From the NCBI GenBank assembly GCA_965199915.1, contig OZ241348.1, positions 1,178,001-1,242,000 on the forward strand: 64,000 nt of DNA. The letters run 5' to 3'. How positions within the stretch are numbered: the first letter of the stretch is position 1; every line of letters begins with the position of its first letter. Shown one piece after another: positions 9,345-18,149 of this stretch. Made by a program: the position numbers and the translations under genes. The notes below the pieces were generated by a model. It made no database searches. It was not told the origin of the DNA and was given only the letters and a program-made list of their open reading frames with translations. Source of the DNA: VXYL01 sp965199915. Lineage in GTDB: Bacteria > Pseudomonadota > Gammaproteobacteria > Pseudomonadales > Azotimanducaceae.

Positions 9345-9446
9345 GCGTCTCGCGCCATTAAGTCATACATTCTGTTTGCTCTTTTGCGGGAAACACACGG
9401 TTTCCGCCGACACGCCGTAGCAGTTATAGGAGCGAGATGCCTTAGC
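9340..9446. mobile_element. MITE-like non-autonomous element related to the ISAzo13 element at 13.3 kb
   Basis: A 107-bp stretch bounded by imperfect terminal inverted repeats: CTTAGGCGTCTCGC on the left, and CTAAGGCATCTCGC read inward from the right. The right end, read inward, matches the right end of the ISAzo13-family element (ending at 14667) over about 29 bases with 3 mismatches, extending through CTCCTATAA and TGCTACG. The interior holds a hairpin (about 9386-9408, arms around GTTTCCGC) and no gene. The left repeat contains the TAG stop of the S9 peptidase gene. Confidence 0.72.
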
Positions 9447-9462
9447 TGGGTGCCGTGGAGCG

Positions 9463-10122
9463 TCAATCCGCGGCTGCGCGCTGCTCCGCCGGCGGAGCAG
9501 CGCACGCGACCCCGGTGCCGCCCAAGCCGCAATAGCCGTTCGGCACCTTGGCGAGGTACTGCTGGTGGTAGTGCTCGGCGTAGTAGAACGGCGGCGCATC
9601 TTCGATTTCGGTGGTGATCTGCGGGTAGCCGGACGCCCGCAGCGCGTGTTGATATTCGCGCTTGGACGCCTCCGCCAACTCGCGCTGCCGTTCGTCGCAG
9701 ACGTACAACGCCGAGCGGTATTGGGTGCCGATGTCGTTGCCTTGGCGCATCCCCTGCGTCGGGTCGTGGCCCTCCCAAAACACCCTCAACAACTCCGCGT
9801 AGCCCACCTCGTTCGGGTCGAACACGGCGAGCACCGCTTCCGCGTGGCCGGTGCGCCCGGAACACACTTCCTCGTAAGTGGGATTCGGCGTGTCTCCGCC
9901 AGCGTAGCCCACCGCCGTGGTGAGCACGCCCGGCGTCTGCCAGAACATGCGCTCCGCGCCCCAGAAGCAACCCATGCCGGCCAAGAACCGCTCGCTGCCC
10001 TGGGGAAACGGCGCCTGCAGCGGCCGCCCGTTGACGAAGTGCGCCGGCGGCACCGGCATGGGCGTGGCGCGTCCCGGCAGCGCCTCTTCGGCGCCGGGCG
10101 GATGGAGTTTGCGTCGGTTCAT
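9463..10122 (-). CDS. msrA: Peptide methionine (S)-S-oxide reductase MsrA
   Basis: 219 residues. The catalytic Cys52 is in the signature GCFWGAE; EGHDPTQGMRQGNDIGTQYRS and YYAEHYHQQYL are further MsrA hallmarks. Reduces methionine-S-sulfoxide in proteins and free methionine with thioredoxin (EC 1.8.4.11). An N-terminal extension of about 45 residues (proline-rich) and a short Ala-rich tail resemble the longer E. coli form. No resolving cysteine is obvious near the extreme C-terminus except those in NGYCGLGGTGVACA, which could serve. Confidence 0.95.
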   Translation of the reverse strand: MNRRKLHPPGAEEALPGRATPMPVPPAHFVNGRPLQAPFPQGSERFLAGMGCFWGAERMFWQTPGVLTTAVGYAGGDTPNPTYEEVCSGRTGHAEAVLAVFDPNEVGYAELLRVFWEGHDPTQGMRQGNDIGTQYRSALYVCDERQRELAEASKREYQHALRASGYPQITTEIEDAPPFYYAEHYHQQYLAKVPNGYCGLGGTGVACAAPPAEQRAAAD

Positions 10123-10261
10123 TGCTTCCCTACCGGGTGTTCACAAGAGAGACAGCATAGCCCGCGCACACGGAGTTTGCCGAGATAGCACCGGGCGTGC
10201 CCGAGCGATGCACTGCCGATGCCCGCCGGGTACCGTCCAGGTCGATTGCCGGTGCGCGATG

Positions 10262-10828
10262 TCACGGCCACGACTCCGCGGCCGCGAGCGAGCGACGAAG
10301 ACGCGGCCAATCGAAACACGGCCCCGGATCCGTCTTGCGTCCCGGAGCGATGTCCGCGTGGCCCACAATCCGCTCCGGCGCGAGCGTGGCGTAGCGGCGC
10401 AACAGCGCCTCCAATATCTCGGCAAGACGCGCGTACTGCGCGCTGGCGTACGGCAGTTCGTCCGTGCCCTCCAGTTCGATGCCAATGGAATAGTCGTTGC
10501 AGTTGGCCCTTCCACAATAGCTCGAAACCCCCGCGTGCCAAGCGCGGCGATCGAACGGGACGAACTGGGCCACCGCCCCGCAGCGGGCGACGAACAGGTG
10601 GCTGGACACGCGCACGCCCTGCAGATCCGCCAACGCCGGGTGCTGACGCACATCGAGCATGCCGCGAAAGAACAACTGCACCAAGCCGGTGCCGAACTGG
10701 CCGGGCGGCAACGAGATTCCGTGGATCACCACCAACGAGACGTCGTCCGGCCGCGGACGAGCGTCGCAGTGCCGCGTGGGCAGCTGTTCGGCGCCGTCTA
10801 GCCAGTGATCCTGCGTCACCGCGAACAT
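10262..10828 (-). CDS. ampD: 1,6-anhydro-N-acetylmuramyl-L-alanine amidase AmpD
   Basis: 188 residues, the usual AmpD length. Zinc ligands are visible: His36 in LVVIHGISLPPG, and the His and Asp of GHADIAPGRKTDPGPCFDW near the C-terminus; WHAG and CNDYSIGIELEGTDE are typical of Amidase_2. Cleaves the peptide from anhydro-MurNAc in cytoplasmic peptidoglycan recycling (EC 3.5.1.28). The ATG chosen at 10828 gives the normal AmpD N-terminus (FAVTQDHWLDGA). It is divergent from nadC with only 42 bases between starts, the classic gammaproteobacterial pairing. Confidence 0.95.
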   Translation of the reverse strand: MFAVTQDHWLDGAEQLPTRHCDARPRPDDVSLVVIHGISLPPGQFGTGLVQLFFRGMLDVRQHPALADLQGVRVSSHLFVARCGAVAQFVPFDRRAWHAGVSSYCGRANCNDYSIGIELEGTDELPYASAQYARLAEILEALLRRYATLAPERIVGHADIAPGRKTDPGPCFDWPRLRRSLAAAESWP

Positions 10829-10870
10829 ATACTGCCCGCCGAGAACCCGTTCCCACCAAGTTTCGGCAAT

Positions 10871-11707
10871 ATGAAGCCCGCGCCTGAAGAGGTCAAACGC
10901 AACGTCCGCGCCGCACTCCGCGAGGACGTGGGGTCCGGGGACATCAACGCCGCGTTGATTCCCGCCGGCACGCGCGCCCGCGCGTCCGTCATCACCCGCA
11001 ACCGGGGTGTTTTCTGCGGCCGGCCGTGGGTCGAGGAGGCCTGCCGGCAAGTGGACCGGGCGATCGCTCTCGACTGGCGGGTGGACGATGGCGCAAACGT
11101 GGCGGCTGGCGATCTGCTGCTGCGGCTCGCCGGCCCGGCGCGCGGTCTCCTCACCGTGGAACGCACGGCGCTCAATTTTCTGCAGGTTCTTTCCGCCACG
11201 GCCACCCGCGCCCGCGCCTTCGTCGCCGCCACCGCCGGCGCCGCAGTCGTGCTGGACACGCGCAAGACCCTGCCGGGATTGCGCGCGGCGCAGAAGTACG
11301 CGGTGCGCGTGGGCGGGGCGCGGAATCACCGCTCGGGGCTGTACGACGGCTACTTGTTGAAAGAGAACCACATCGCCGCGGCCGGCGGCATCGCCGCGGC
11401 GGTGCGGGAGGCGCAGCGCCAACATCCCGAAAAGGAAGTGCATGTGGAGGTGGAAACCAACGCCCAGTTGGAAGAAGCCATCGTCGCCGGCGCCCAGCGC
11501 GTGTTGCTCGACAACCACTCCCTGCCCGCCCTGCGCGACGCGGTGAAGCGCACCGCCGGCCGCGTGGCCTTGGAGGCTTCCGGTGGCGTCACGTTGGCGA
11601 CGGCCGCCGCCGTGGCCGGCACCGGCGTGCGCTATTTGTCCGTGGGGGAGATCACCAAGAGCGTCGCGCCGCTGGACCTCTCCATGCGCCTTGCGCTGGC
11701 CAAGTGA
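10871..11707 (+). CDS. nadC: Nicotinate-nucleotide pyrophosphorylase (quinolinate phosphoribosyltransferase)
   Basis: 278 residues. Converts quinolinate and PRPP to nicotinate mononucleotide in de novo NAD synthesis (EC 2.4.2.19). Characteristic stretches are REDVGSGDINAAL, ERTALNFLQVLSATATR, LDTRKTLPGLRAAQKYAV, RNHRSGLYDG, LLKENHI and ALEASGGVTL. The start at 10871 (MKPAPEEVKRNV) gives the family length; upstream in-frame ATGs would overlap ampD. Divergent from ampD. Confidence 0.95.
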   Translation: MKPAPEEVKRNVRAALREDVGSGDINAALIPAGTRARASVITRNRGVFCGRPWVEEACRQVDRAIALDWRVDDGANVAAGDLLLRLAGPARGLLTVERTALNFLQVLSATATRARAFVAATAGAAVVLDTRKTLPGLRAAQKYAVRVGGARNHRSGLYDGYLLKENHIAAAGGIAAAVREAQRQHPEKEVHVEVETNAQLEEAIVAGAQRVLLDNHSLPALRDAVKRTAGRVALEASGGVTLATAAAVAGTGVRYLSVGEITKSVAPLDLSMRLALAK

Positions 11708-11723
11708 CTTGCCCACGCGGAGT

Positions 11724-11800
<77 letters not shown>

Positions 11801-11978
11801 GTGAATGCGCGTAGCTTAACCGATCTGGGGGATTAACATTAACCGTAAACCGTAGTAACAACCGAGGAGGAGAGGAGCGCTGCCGCAGGCCCACTCGCTT
11901 GACCAAGCACCACTTGTGAGCGCCGCGCCGGGTCGCCAGCCGCCGAGACAGCGAGCGCTCCGACGAGCTGCGCAGAAC

Positions 11979-11996
11979 GTGCCACAATTCCAACCC
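11979..11996 (+). promoter_or_regulatory. Conserved start-proximal promoter-like box, ATPase/nuclease copy A
   Basis: GTGCCACAAT (11979-11988) lies 8 bases before the ATG. The same 10-mer precedes copies B and C at almost the same distance, while the sequence around it differs between copies. CACAAT fits a -10 hexamer, which would place the transcript start at or next to the ATG; no Shine-Dalgarno sequence is present. Leaderless expression is inferred. Confidence 0.5.
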
Positions 11997-13348
11997 ATGC
12001 GCTTCTTCAACACCGAGGGGCCGGTTCGCGCCGAGGACCACTACGCCATCCCGCCGCTCAAGCGCGGCAACGTCGCTGAAATCCTGCAACTGATCCGCGA
12101 CAAGCGCTACTTCGTGCTGCACGCGCCGCGGCAGACCGGCAAGACATCCGCCTTGATCGCCTTGCGCGACCTCTTGAACAGCGGCGGCGCACCCGAGGGT
12201 GCGAGTGCTCCGTCGGGCGGCTTCCGGTGCGTGGACGTGAACGTGGAGGTCGGCCAAGTGGCGCGCGACGACGTGCAGGAAGGCATGCGCGCCATTCTCA
12301 GCAGCTTGGCCACAAGCGCCGAGTTGCTCGGCGACGGCTACGTGGAGGATGTGTGGCCCGACATTCTGGCCAAGTCGGGCCCGAACAACGCCCTGCGACG
12401 GACGCTCGCCCGCTGGTGCCTAGCGAACCCGAAGCCGCTGGTGCTGCTGGTGGACGAGATCGACTCGCTGGTGGGCGACACCCTGCTCTCGGTGCTGCGC
12501 CAGCTGCGCGCCGGCTACCAGCAGCGGCCCAAGGGCTTTCCGCACAGCGTCGTGCTCTGCGGCGTCAGGGACATCCGGGACTACCGCATCAAGTCCAGCA
12601 CCGGCGAGGTAGTCGCCGGCGGCAGCCCGTTCAACGTGGCGGCGAAGTCCCTGCGCCTGGGCGACTTCACGCGGAAGGAGACGCGCCGGCTGATGCTGCA
12701 GCACATCCTGGAAACCGGGCAGCGCTTCACGCCGGCGGCCCGCCGGGCGGTGTGGGAACACACCCAAGGCCAGCCGTGGCTGGTGAACGCGCTGTGCGCC
12801 GGCGCCTGCTTCGACAACGAGGCCGGGCGCGACCGCTCGCGCGCCATCGACGTGGAGGACGTCAACACGGCGCGCGAGGAGCTGATCCTGTCGCGGCGCA
12901 CGCACCTCGACCAGCTAGCGCACAAGCTGGAGGAGGAGCGGGTGCGGCGCGTGGTCGAGCCGCTCCTCGCCGGCGGCGACGCGGCGCACGACCTGCGCGA
13001 CTTGGAGTACGCGCGCGACCTGGGGCTGCTGGCGCCGGACCCGCCGCCGCGCATGGCGAACCCCATCTACGCCGAGGTGGTGCCGCGCGAACTCGGCTAC
13101 GTGCTGCAGGACAGCCTCGACGTGGACGACGCCTGGTACGTGGACGCCGCCGGCGTGGTGGACCTGCGCCGGCTGCTGACGGCGTTCGCCACGTTCTACG
13201 GCGAGAACGCGGAGCACTGGCTGCGACGCTTCCAAGAGTACAGCGAGGCGGCGCCGCAGCTGATTCTGCAGGCCTACCTGCAGCGCATCGTGAACGGCGG
13301 CGGGCGCATCGAGCGGGAGTACGGCCTCGGGCGCGGGCGCACGGACCT

Positions 13349-14667
13349 CTTAGGTGTTTCGCATAAATAAACACTTCAATTGAGCGTTTTCTTATTTGGC
13401 GAAACCATGTAGTTCCAATCGCCGTGAAACGCGGAGCGCCTGATGCGCACGCCGGCCAGTTCCTCGTCGCTCACCTTCACGCCGGTCGGGTACTCGTTCT
13501 CGTCCAGTTCCGCCCGGATCGACAGCCCACCGCGCGTCGTCGTGTTGGCGATCAGCTCCACCACCGCCTCGCGGCTGACCAGCGGGCGCCCGCGCCAGTT
13601 CTCCGTGATCCAGCAGAACATCCGGTGCTCGATCTTGTTCCACTTGCTGGTGCCCGGCGGGAAGTGGCACACCGACACCTCCAGCCCCGTCGCGTCTGCG
13701 ACGCGCTGCAGCTCCACCTTCCACAGCCGGTTGCGCGGCCCGTTCGAGCCGCCCGCGTCCGCCGTCACCAGCAGGCGCTTCGCGTCCGGGTACGCGTGGC
13801 GTCCCATCCGCTCCCACCAGCGCCGCACCGACTCCGCCGCGAAGGACGCCGTGTCGTGGTCCACGCCCACGCTCACCCAGCCGTTGTTCGCCGCCAGGTC
13901 GTAGACTCCGTACGGAATTGCCTTGCCCAGCTCCTTGTCCTTGAAGTCGTGGACCAGCACCTTCTCCGGCTCCCCCTTCGGATGCCATTCCCTGCCGCCG
14001 TTGCGGAAATTGCCCACCAGCTCCTTCTTCTTCGTGTCCACCGACACCACCGGCTCGCCGCGGCCCTGGAACGTCTTCGCCTTGCGGTTGACGTGCCGGA
14101 ACTGCGCGTCGCGGTCCGGGTGCTGCCGGCCCTCCACCGTCTTGCGGTTCGACTGCAGGCTGTAGCCCAGGTCGTGCAGCAGGCGGTTCACCGTCCGCTC
14201 GCTCGCCGGGTGGCCCTCCTTCCCCAGCGCCTCCGACAGCCGCGCCGCGCTCAGCGTCGTCCACAGCAGCGGCCCCGTCGGATCCCCGCGCGTCGCCGGG
14301 TCGACCAGCCGCCGCAGCGCCTCCACCAGCCCCGCGTCCTTCTCCTCGACGCGCTTCCGGCCCGCGCCCGGCGCCCGCTGCCGCCCCGACGACGAAACGC
14401 CCCCCGGTCCCGCCGAATCGATCTCCCGCAGCCCCGCGTGGATCCGGCTCCGCGACATCCCCGTCGCCTCCGCCACCCCCGTGACGCCGCCCCGGCCCAG
14501 CGACCGCGCCTCCGCCGCCGCCCACAGCCGCTTCGCCCGCTCGTCCAGAACCCGTTCCAGAACCAGAAACTTCCCACGTATCGACTGCGTGACGGCGTCT
14601 TCCATGACCATCGAGCCTCCTTGCCGAAGACCTCTATCGTAGCATTTATAGGAGCGAGACGCCTAAG
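13349..14667. mobile_element. ISAzo13-family insertion sequence
   Basis: About 1.3 kb with imperfect terminal inverted repeats, CTTAGGTGTTTCGC on the left and CTTAGGCGTCTCGC read inward from the right, surrounding one transposase on the minus strand. It splits copy A of the ATPase/nuclease gene. No convincing target duplication can be assigned by comparing with copies B and C, which fits a family usually reported without one. The MITE at 9340-9446 shares its right end. Confidence 0.85.
13376..14611 (-). CDS. ISAzo13-family transposase
   Basis: 411 residues. An N-terminal helix-turn-helix (GVTGVAEATGMSRSRIHAGL) is followed by an Arg-rich linker (GAGRKRVEEKD) and the ISAzo13-type DDE domain: PVVSVDTKKKELVGNF carries the first Asp, LLVTADAGGSNGPRNRLWK the second, and PGTSKWNKIEHRMFCWI the terminal Glu. 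All three acidic residues are present and the frame is intact, so the element is probably still active. The start ATG at 14611 follows AAGGAGG; a second ATG six bases on is equally possible. Confidence 0.92.
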   Translation of the reverse strand: MVMEDAVTQSIRGKFLVLERVLDERAKRLWAAAEARSLGRGGVTGVAEATGMSRSRIHAGLREIDSAGPGGVSSSGRQRAPGAGRKRVEEKDAGLVEALRRLVDPATRGDPTGPLLWTTLSAARLSEALGKEGHPASERTVNRLLHDLGYSLQSNRKTVEGRQHPDRDAQFRHVNRKAKTFQGRGEPVVSVDTKKKELVGNFRNGGREWHPKGEPEKVLVHDFKDKELGKAIPYGVYDLAANNGWVSVGVDHDTASFAAESVRRWWERMGRHAYPDAKRLLVTADAGGSNGPRNRLWKVELQRVADATGLEVSVCHFPPGTSKWNKIEHRMFCWITENWRGRPLVSREAVVELIANTTTRGGLSIRAELDENEYPTGVKVSDEELAGVRIRRSAFHGDWNYMVSPNKKTLN

Positions 14668-14959
14668 TGTTGTGGCCGCGCGAGGCGGGGCAGCCCTACG
14701 ACCTGTGGCGGCGCTTCGTGATCGAGTGCAAGGTGCTGCGCGACTCGGACCGCCGGAGCCTGGAGGCGACCGTCGAGCGCGGCGTGGAGCAGACCCTCGG
14801 CTACATGAAGAAGTGCGGGGCCGAGGAGGGGCATCTGGTGGTGTTCGACCGCCGCGAAGAGCCGGCGGCGCCGCGCCGCGGCGAGGCGCGCGAACGCGGC
14901 GTGGCCGTCTGGACGCTGTAGCCGCCGGCTGCCGCGGAGGCCCCGCCTCTTGAGGGGCC

Positions 14960-17614
14960 TCAGCGCCGGCCCGGCGTGGAGAGGTTGCTCAAGGCGCCCT
15001 CTTCGTCCTCCACAAGGCTCATCACCGCGAGCGGGGCGTCCGAGGACACCGTCAGCCGCCACTTGCCCGCGCCGTCGCCGAGGGAACCCTCGAAGCCGGC
15101 GCCGCCGGACTCCAGTTCCGCCGCCGACAGCCACAGCGCCTCGCCGGCGGGAACGGTGACACTCACTGTGCCGCCGGCGCGTCCGGCGTCGTCCACGCCC
15201 TCGATGGTCGCCATCGCGTCCTCCGCGCCGTCGTTCACCAGCCGCAACAGGCTCCGCTGGGTCCGGTTCGAACCCGGATTGAACATCGACACCCGCGCGA
15301 CGCCGCCCGAACGCGGCGCCGCCTCCAAGAGCCCGGTCGCGTAGCCGCCGGCGCCCACCGCGCGGGCGTGGACCCGCGCTCCGAATCCGGCGCGCAGATC
15401 CAGGCGCCACGAACCCCGCGTTGGCGCTCCCACGCCCTCCGCCAGCGGCCCCCCGCCCTCCTCCAACTCCCGCGAGTCGAACTCCGCCGCCGCGAACGCC
15501 GCCAGCGCCAGCGAAACCGGCCCGGCGGAAACCCCGGCGTCGTCCACCGCCGTCACCAGCACCTCGCCCGCCGCCGCGCCCAGGTTCCACACCCGCGCCA
15601 CGCCGACCCGCCCGGCCGCCGACGCCGGCGGAAACAGCGGCACCCGCGCCACAACGCCCGGCCCCAGCGCGACCGCCGGCCCGGACAGGTTCCCCGTCCG
15701 GCCGCCGTCGCCAACCGCCAGCGCCTGCGCCGCAAGCGGCCACGGCGCGGTCAGCTCCAAGCGCCAGTTCCCCGCGCCGCGGCCGAGACCGCGCCCCGAA
15801 CCCATGCGCCAGCGCTCCAGCTCCGAGGCCGTCACCGTCACCGCCCGCCCCGCCGGCGCGACCAGCCCGGTCGCCAAGCGCCCGACCCCGGCCTCGTCCA
15901 CGCCCCACGCGTACGCCGTCGCGTCGGACCCGGTCGGGTTCGACACCCGCAGCGCCCCGGCCGGCGAGCGCTCCCGGCCCGCCGGCAGGAACGCCGCCCG
16001 CAGCGCGCCGCCAACCCGCGGCAGACCGTCGTGCAGCGCCGACGGCGGGCCGCCGGACGCCCGCAGGAACGTCTGCGCCTCCAAGTCCAGCGTCGACAGG
16101 ACCTCCAGGCGCCAGCCCCCGGCCGTCGGCGCCCCCAGGCCGTCCGCAAGCCCCTTCGCCGCGTTGCCGAACTCCAGATCCTCCGAGTTGAAGTGCGCCG
16201 TCCGCCCCGCGCCGATGGACAGACGCGCCGGGCCGAACCGCTCCCCGGCGTCGTCCACGCCCCACACCAGCGCCTCCCCGGCAACCTCCGAGCGGTTGAT
16301 CAGACGCATGAACGAGCGCCGGCCGGCGGCGTCCGCGGACGCCGCGAACCACGGCGACGGCAGACCCGCCAGCACCGCCACGCCCCGCTCCCGCAGCGCC
16401 GGAACGTGCTGAAGGATCGACGCCTCCGACAGCGGGTTGCCGCGCAGCCCCAACACGTCGCCGGCCGCCAGACCGTCGTTCGCCGCCAGCGGACCCGCGT
16501 CCGACACCCGGTTCGAGCCCAGCCGCAGACGCTCCAGCGCCCGCAACCGCCGCAGCGGCCCCACGCCCGCCACCGCGTTGCGCTCCAAGTCCAGCCACTC
16601 CAGCGCCCGCATCCCGCGCAGCGGCCCCGCGTCCACCACCGCGTTGTCCGCAAGCCACAGACGCTCCAGACCGGTCAGACACGACAGTTCCGAGAGGTCC
16701 GAAAGCCCCGAAGCCGCGAGCCACAGCCGCTTCAACTCCCGCAGCGCGCACAGCGGCGACAGCCCGACCAGCGGATTGCCGCTCAGCGACAACTCCTCCA
16801 GCGACTCCAGAAACACCACCGGCGCCAGGTCCGAGACCGCGTTGCCGTCCAGAAACAGCGACCGCAACCCAACCATCCCCCGCAGCGGCCACAGGTCCGA
16901 CACCCGGTTCCCCGACAACAGCAGCGTCTCCAAGCGCGCCAGACCGGACAACTCCGACAGGTCCGTCAACGCGTTGTCCGACAGGTCCAAGTGTTCCAGC
17001 AGACGCAGCCCCGACAACTCCGAGAGGTCCGAAACCGCGTTGCCGCCCAGCTCCAGCCGCCGCAGGTTCGACGCCGCCGACAGCCCCGCAAGACTCGACA
17101 CCCCGGACCACGGCGCGCTCAGGCTCGAAAGCGCCAGCAGGCGCCCCTCCGTCAACGACGACGCCTCCACGCCCAGCGCCCGCGCCACAGCTTCCCGCAG
17201 CGCCGCGTCCGGAACCACCGCCGGCGGCCCCGCGTCCGCGTCCCCTTCCGCGACCACCTCCACTTGGAACGTCAGCGCGGCGGTCGCCCCGGCGCCGTCC
17301 CGCGCCGTCACCGTCGCCGTCCAGGACCCCGCCTCCGACGGCGTCCCGCACACCGAGCGCGGCAGCCCGCACTGTCCCCGCCCGTCCGCGTCGAACCACA
17401 GCCCCGGCGGCAGGCCGCGCGCGGAGTAGCGCACCGTCCCCTCGCCCCCGACCGCCGCCGGAACCTCGAACAGCGCGATGGCGCGGCCGACGGTGAAGCT
17501 CCTGCCCGACACCCCGGACGCGAAGGGGAGACGACCCCCCGGCCGCCGGGCGGCCCCCGCGCCGCCATCCCCCCCGGAAGGCCGCGAAAGCGCCGGCCGG
17601 CAATGCCGAGGCAT
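14960..17614 (-). CDS. Leucine-rich-repeat surface protein with an N-terminal putative Ig domain (probably 5'-truncated)
   Basis: Up to 884 residues. Near the N-terminus is a putative Ig (He_PIG-type) domain, SFTVGRAIALFEVPAAV to GTPSEAGSWTATVTARD, then about ten LRRs of 20-22 residues (LRRLELGGNAVSDLSELSGL type), then four repeats of a beta domain (GSWRLDL, VWGVDDAG, LSNLST) that ends the protein. Such proteins are exported, yet no signal peptide precedes the Ig domain; the first 30 or so residues look like non-coding sequence. The 5' end therefore seems lost, probably when the prophage region inserted. The broken GLUG gene at 41.2-43.4 kb ends in the same Ig domain and has the same orientation. 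Confidence 0.75.
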   Translation of the reverse strand: MPRHCRPALSRPSGGDGGAGAARRPGGRLPFASGVSGRSFTVGRAIALFEVPAAVGGEGTVRYSARGLPPGLWFDADGRGQCGLPRSVCGTPSEAGSWTATVTARDGAGATAALTFQVEVVAEGDADAGPPAVVPDAALREAVARALGVEASSLTEGRLLALSSLSAPWSGVSSLAGLSAASNLRRLELGGNAVSDLSELSGLRLLEHLDLSDNALTDLSELSGLARLETLLLSGNRVSDLWPLRGMVGLRSLFLDGNAVSDLAPVVFLESLEELSLSGNPLVGLSPLCALRELKRLWLAASGLSDLSELSCLTGLERLWLADNAVVDAGPLRGMRALEWLDLERNAVAGVGPLRRLRALERLRLGSNRVSDAGPLAANDGLAAGDVLGLRGNPLSEASILQHVPALRERGVAVLAGLPSPWFAASADAAGRRSFMRLINRSEVAGEALVWGVDDAGERFGPARLSIGAGRTAHFNSEDLEFGNAAKGLADGLGAPTAGGWRLEVLSTLDLEAQTFLRASGGPPSALHDGLPRVGGALRAAFLPAGRERSPAGALRVSNPTGSDATAYAWGVDEAGVGRLATGLVAPAGRAVTVTASELERWRMGSGRGLGRGAGNWRLELTAPWPLAAQALAVGDGGRTGNLSGPAVALGPGVVARVPLFPPASAAGRVGVARVWNLGAAAGEVLVTAVDDAGVSAGPVSLALAAFAAAEFDSRELEEGGGPLAEGVGAPTRGSWRLDLRAGFGARVHARAVGAGGYATGLLEAAPRSGGVARVSMFNPGSNRTQRSLLRLVNDGAEDAMATIEGVDDAGRAGGTVSVTVPAGEALWLSAAELESGGAGFEGSLGDGAGKWRLTVSSDAPLAVMSLVEDEEGALSNLSTPGRR

Positions 17615-17664
17615 GGCCGGCCGAAACGCCCCGCGGGGGCGCTCACAGGCGGCCTGACGCCGCT

Positions 17665-17922
17665 TTGGAAAAAGTGACCGTGCTGCTGTGGTTCGTGAAA
17701 GCGCTGCTGGTCTGCTGCGTGGGCCGGCTGCCGAGACGCCGCCCCCAACCGTCGGATTTCCGGCCGCGGTGCGAGCGCTGCGGCTGCCCGGCGCCGTTCG
17801 ACAGGATCTACTGCGACCGCTGCCGGGCGCCCGCCATCGACGACGAGTTGGCGCGACGGTACCGCGCGGCCTATGCGGAGCCCGACCCGGAGTTGGATTG
17901 CTGGCTGGAGGAACGGGCGTGA
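17665..17922 (+). CDS. Small membrane protein with a zinc-ribbon-like CxxC motif
   Basis: 85 residues from a TTG at 17665; GTG at 17674 is an alternative. It has a hydrophobic helix (VTVLLWFVKALLVCCVG), an Arg-rich turn, then four cysteines arranged CERCGCP and IYCDRC, as in a small zinc ribbon. The tail RRYRAAYAEPDPELDCW closely matches the N-terminus of the prophage gene at 37055-37282, which suggests phage origin. It overlaps the next ORF by four bases (GTGA). Function unknown. Confidence 0.55.
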   Translation: MEKVTVLLWFVKALLVCCVGRLPRRRPQPSDFRPRCERCGCPAPFDRIYCDRCRAPAIDDELARRYRAAYAEPDPELDCWLEERA

Positions 17923-18053
17923 GCGGCAGCGCGGAGGTGGCCGAGGAGGACGACCAGCTCGCGCCGCACCGCGGCGCGGTCGGCGACTGGCGCCGCGACC
18001 AGACGATCCGCGCGATGATCCTGACGGCGCAAACGTTTGCGCCGTACCGATAA
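17919..18053 (+). CDS. Small hypothetical protein, probably phage-derived
   Basis: 44 residues starting at a GTG that overlaps the stop of the preceding gene: acidic N-terminus (SAEVAEEDDQLAPHRG) and a short helix ending QTIRAMILTAQTFAPYR. No family recognised. Its last codons lie in a perfect 18-bp palindrome (18026-18043) and are followed directly by a terminator-like hairpin, so the two small genes look like a complete small transcription unit. Confidence 0.45.
   Translation: MSGSAEVAEEDDQLAPHRGAVGDWRRDQTIRAMILTAQTFAPYR
18026..18043. repeat. Perfect 18-bp palindrome
   Basis: GGCGCAAACGTTTGCGCC, symmetric over all 18 bases, at the 3' end of the 44-residue ORF. It could be part of the termination structure that follows or a dimeric protein site; it may also be accidental in coding sequence. 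Confidence 0.5.
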
Positions 18054-18055
18054 GA

Positions 18056-18088
18056 CAACCCCCGCCGGAGCGGGGTTGCAACTTTTTG
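18056..18088 (+). terminator. Intrinsic terminator after the two small ORFs
   Basis: A stem CAACCCC/GGGGTTG (18056-18062 with 18072-18078) followed within five bases by TTTTT (18083-18087). It starts three bases after the stop codon of the 44-residue ORF on the same strand. Confidence 0.7.
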
Positions 18089-18121
18089 CTTCGGCCCATG
18101 CCCGTGGGCAATGGGGTTGCC

Positions 18122-18149
18122 GTTTCAATCCGCGCCCCGAAAGGGCGAC
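18122..18149. repeat. Lone CRISPR-repeat-like sequence with adjacent hairpin
   Basis: 28 bases beginning GTTTCAATCCGCGCCCC and ending GGGCGAC, the layout of type I CRISPR repeats (GTTTCAATCC start, palindromic GC core, GCGAC end). Only one copy is present and no cas gene was seen. Another hairpin (CCCCGCC-GA-GGCGGGG, 18154-18169) follows. The stretch 18089-18294 holds no gene. Confidence 0.3.

Larger units (their letters stand above)
11997..14921 (+). pseudogene. AAA ATPase/PD-(D/E)XK nuclease-like protein, copy A, interrupted by an ISAzo13-family element
   Basis: The 5' part (11997-13348) and 3' part (14668-14921) together make a protein matching copies B and C almost residue for residue; the insertion lies in the codons of the conserved DLLVLW stretch, just before the nuclease-like end. 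The part still readable from the ATG has the ATPase (Walker A APRQTGKTS, Walker B LVLLVDEIDS) and winged-helix-like middle, and would end with a few residues read from the IS (stop at 13370). The 3' fragment retains RFVIECKVLR. Loss of the nuclease-like domain should inactivate it; the orphaned ATPase part might still be made. Confidence 0.85.

Noticed and set aside
9386..9408. Hairpin after the S9 peptidase gene as an intrinsic terminator
   Set aside because: No U-tract follows it on either strand; it is described only as part of the MITE interior.
13349..14667. Target-site duplication for the ISAzo13-family element
   Set aside because: Comparison with copies B and C gives no unambiguous duplicated bases; the borders could lie a few bases either way.
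15368..17677. 769-codon open frame opposite the LRR gene
   Set aside because: Its composition (Arg, Gln, Pro, His) is the mirror of the LRR codons; no domain is visible.
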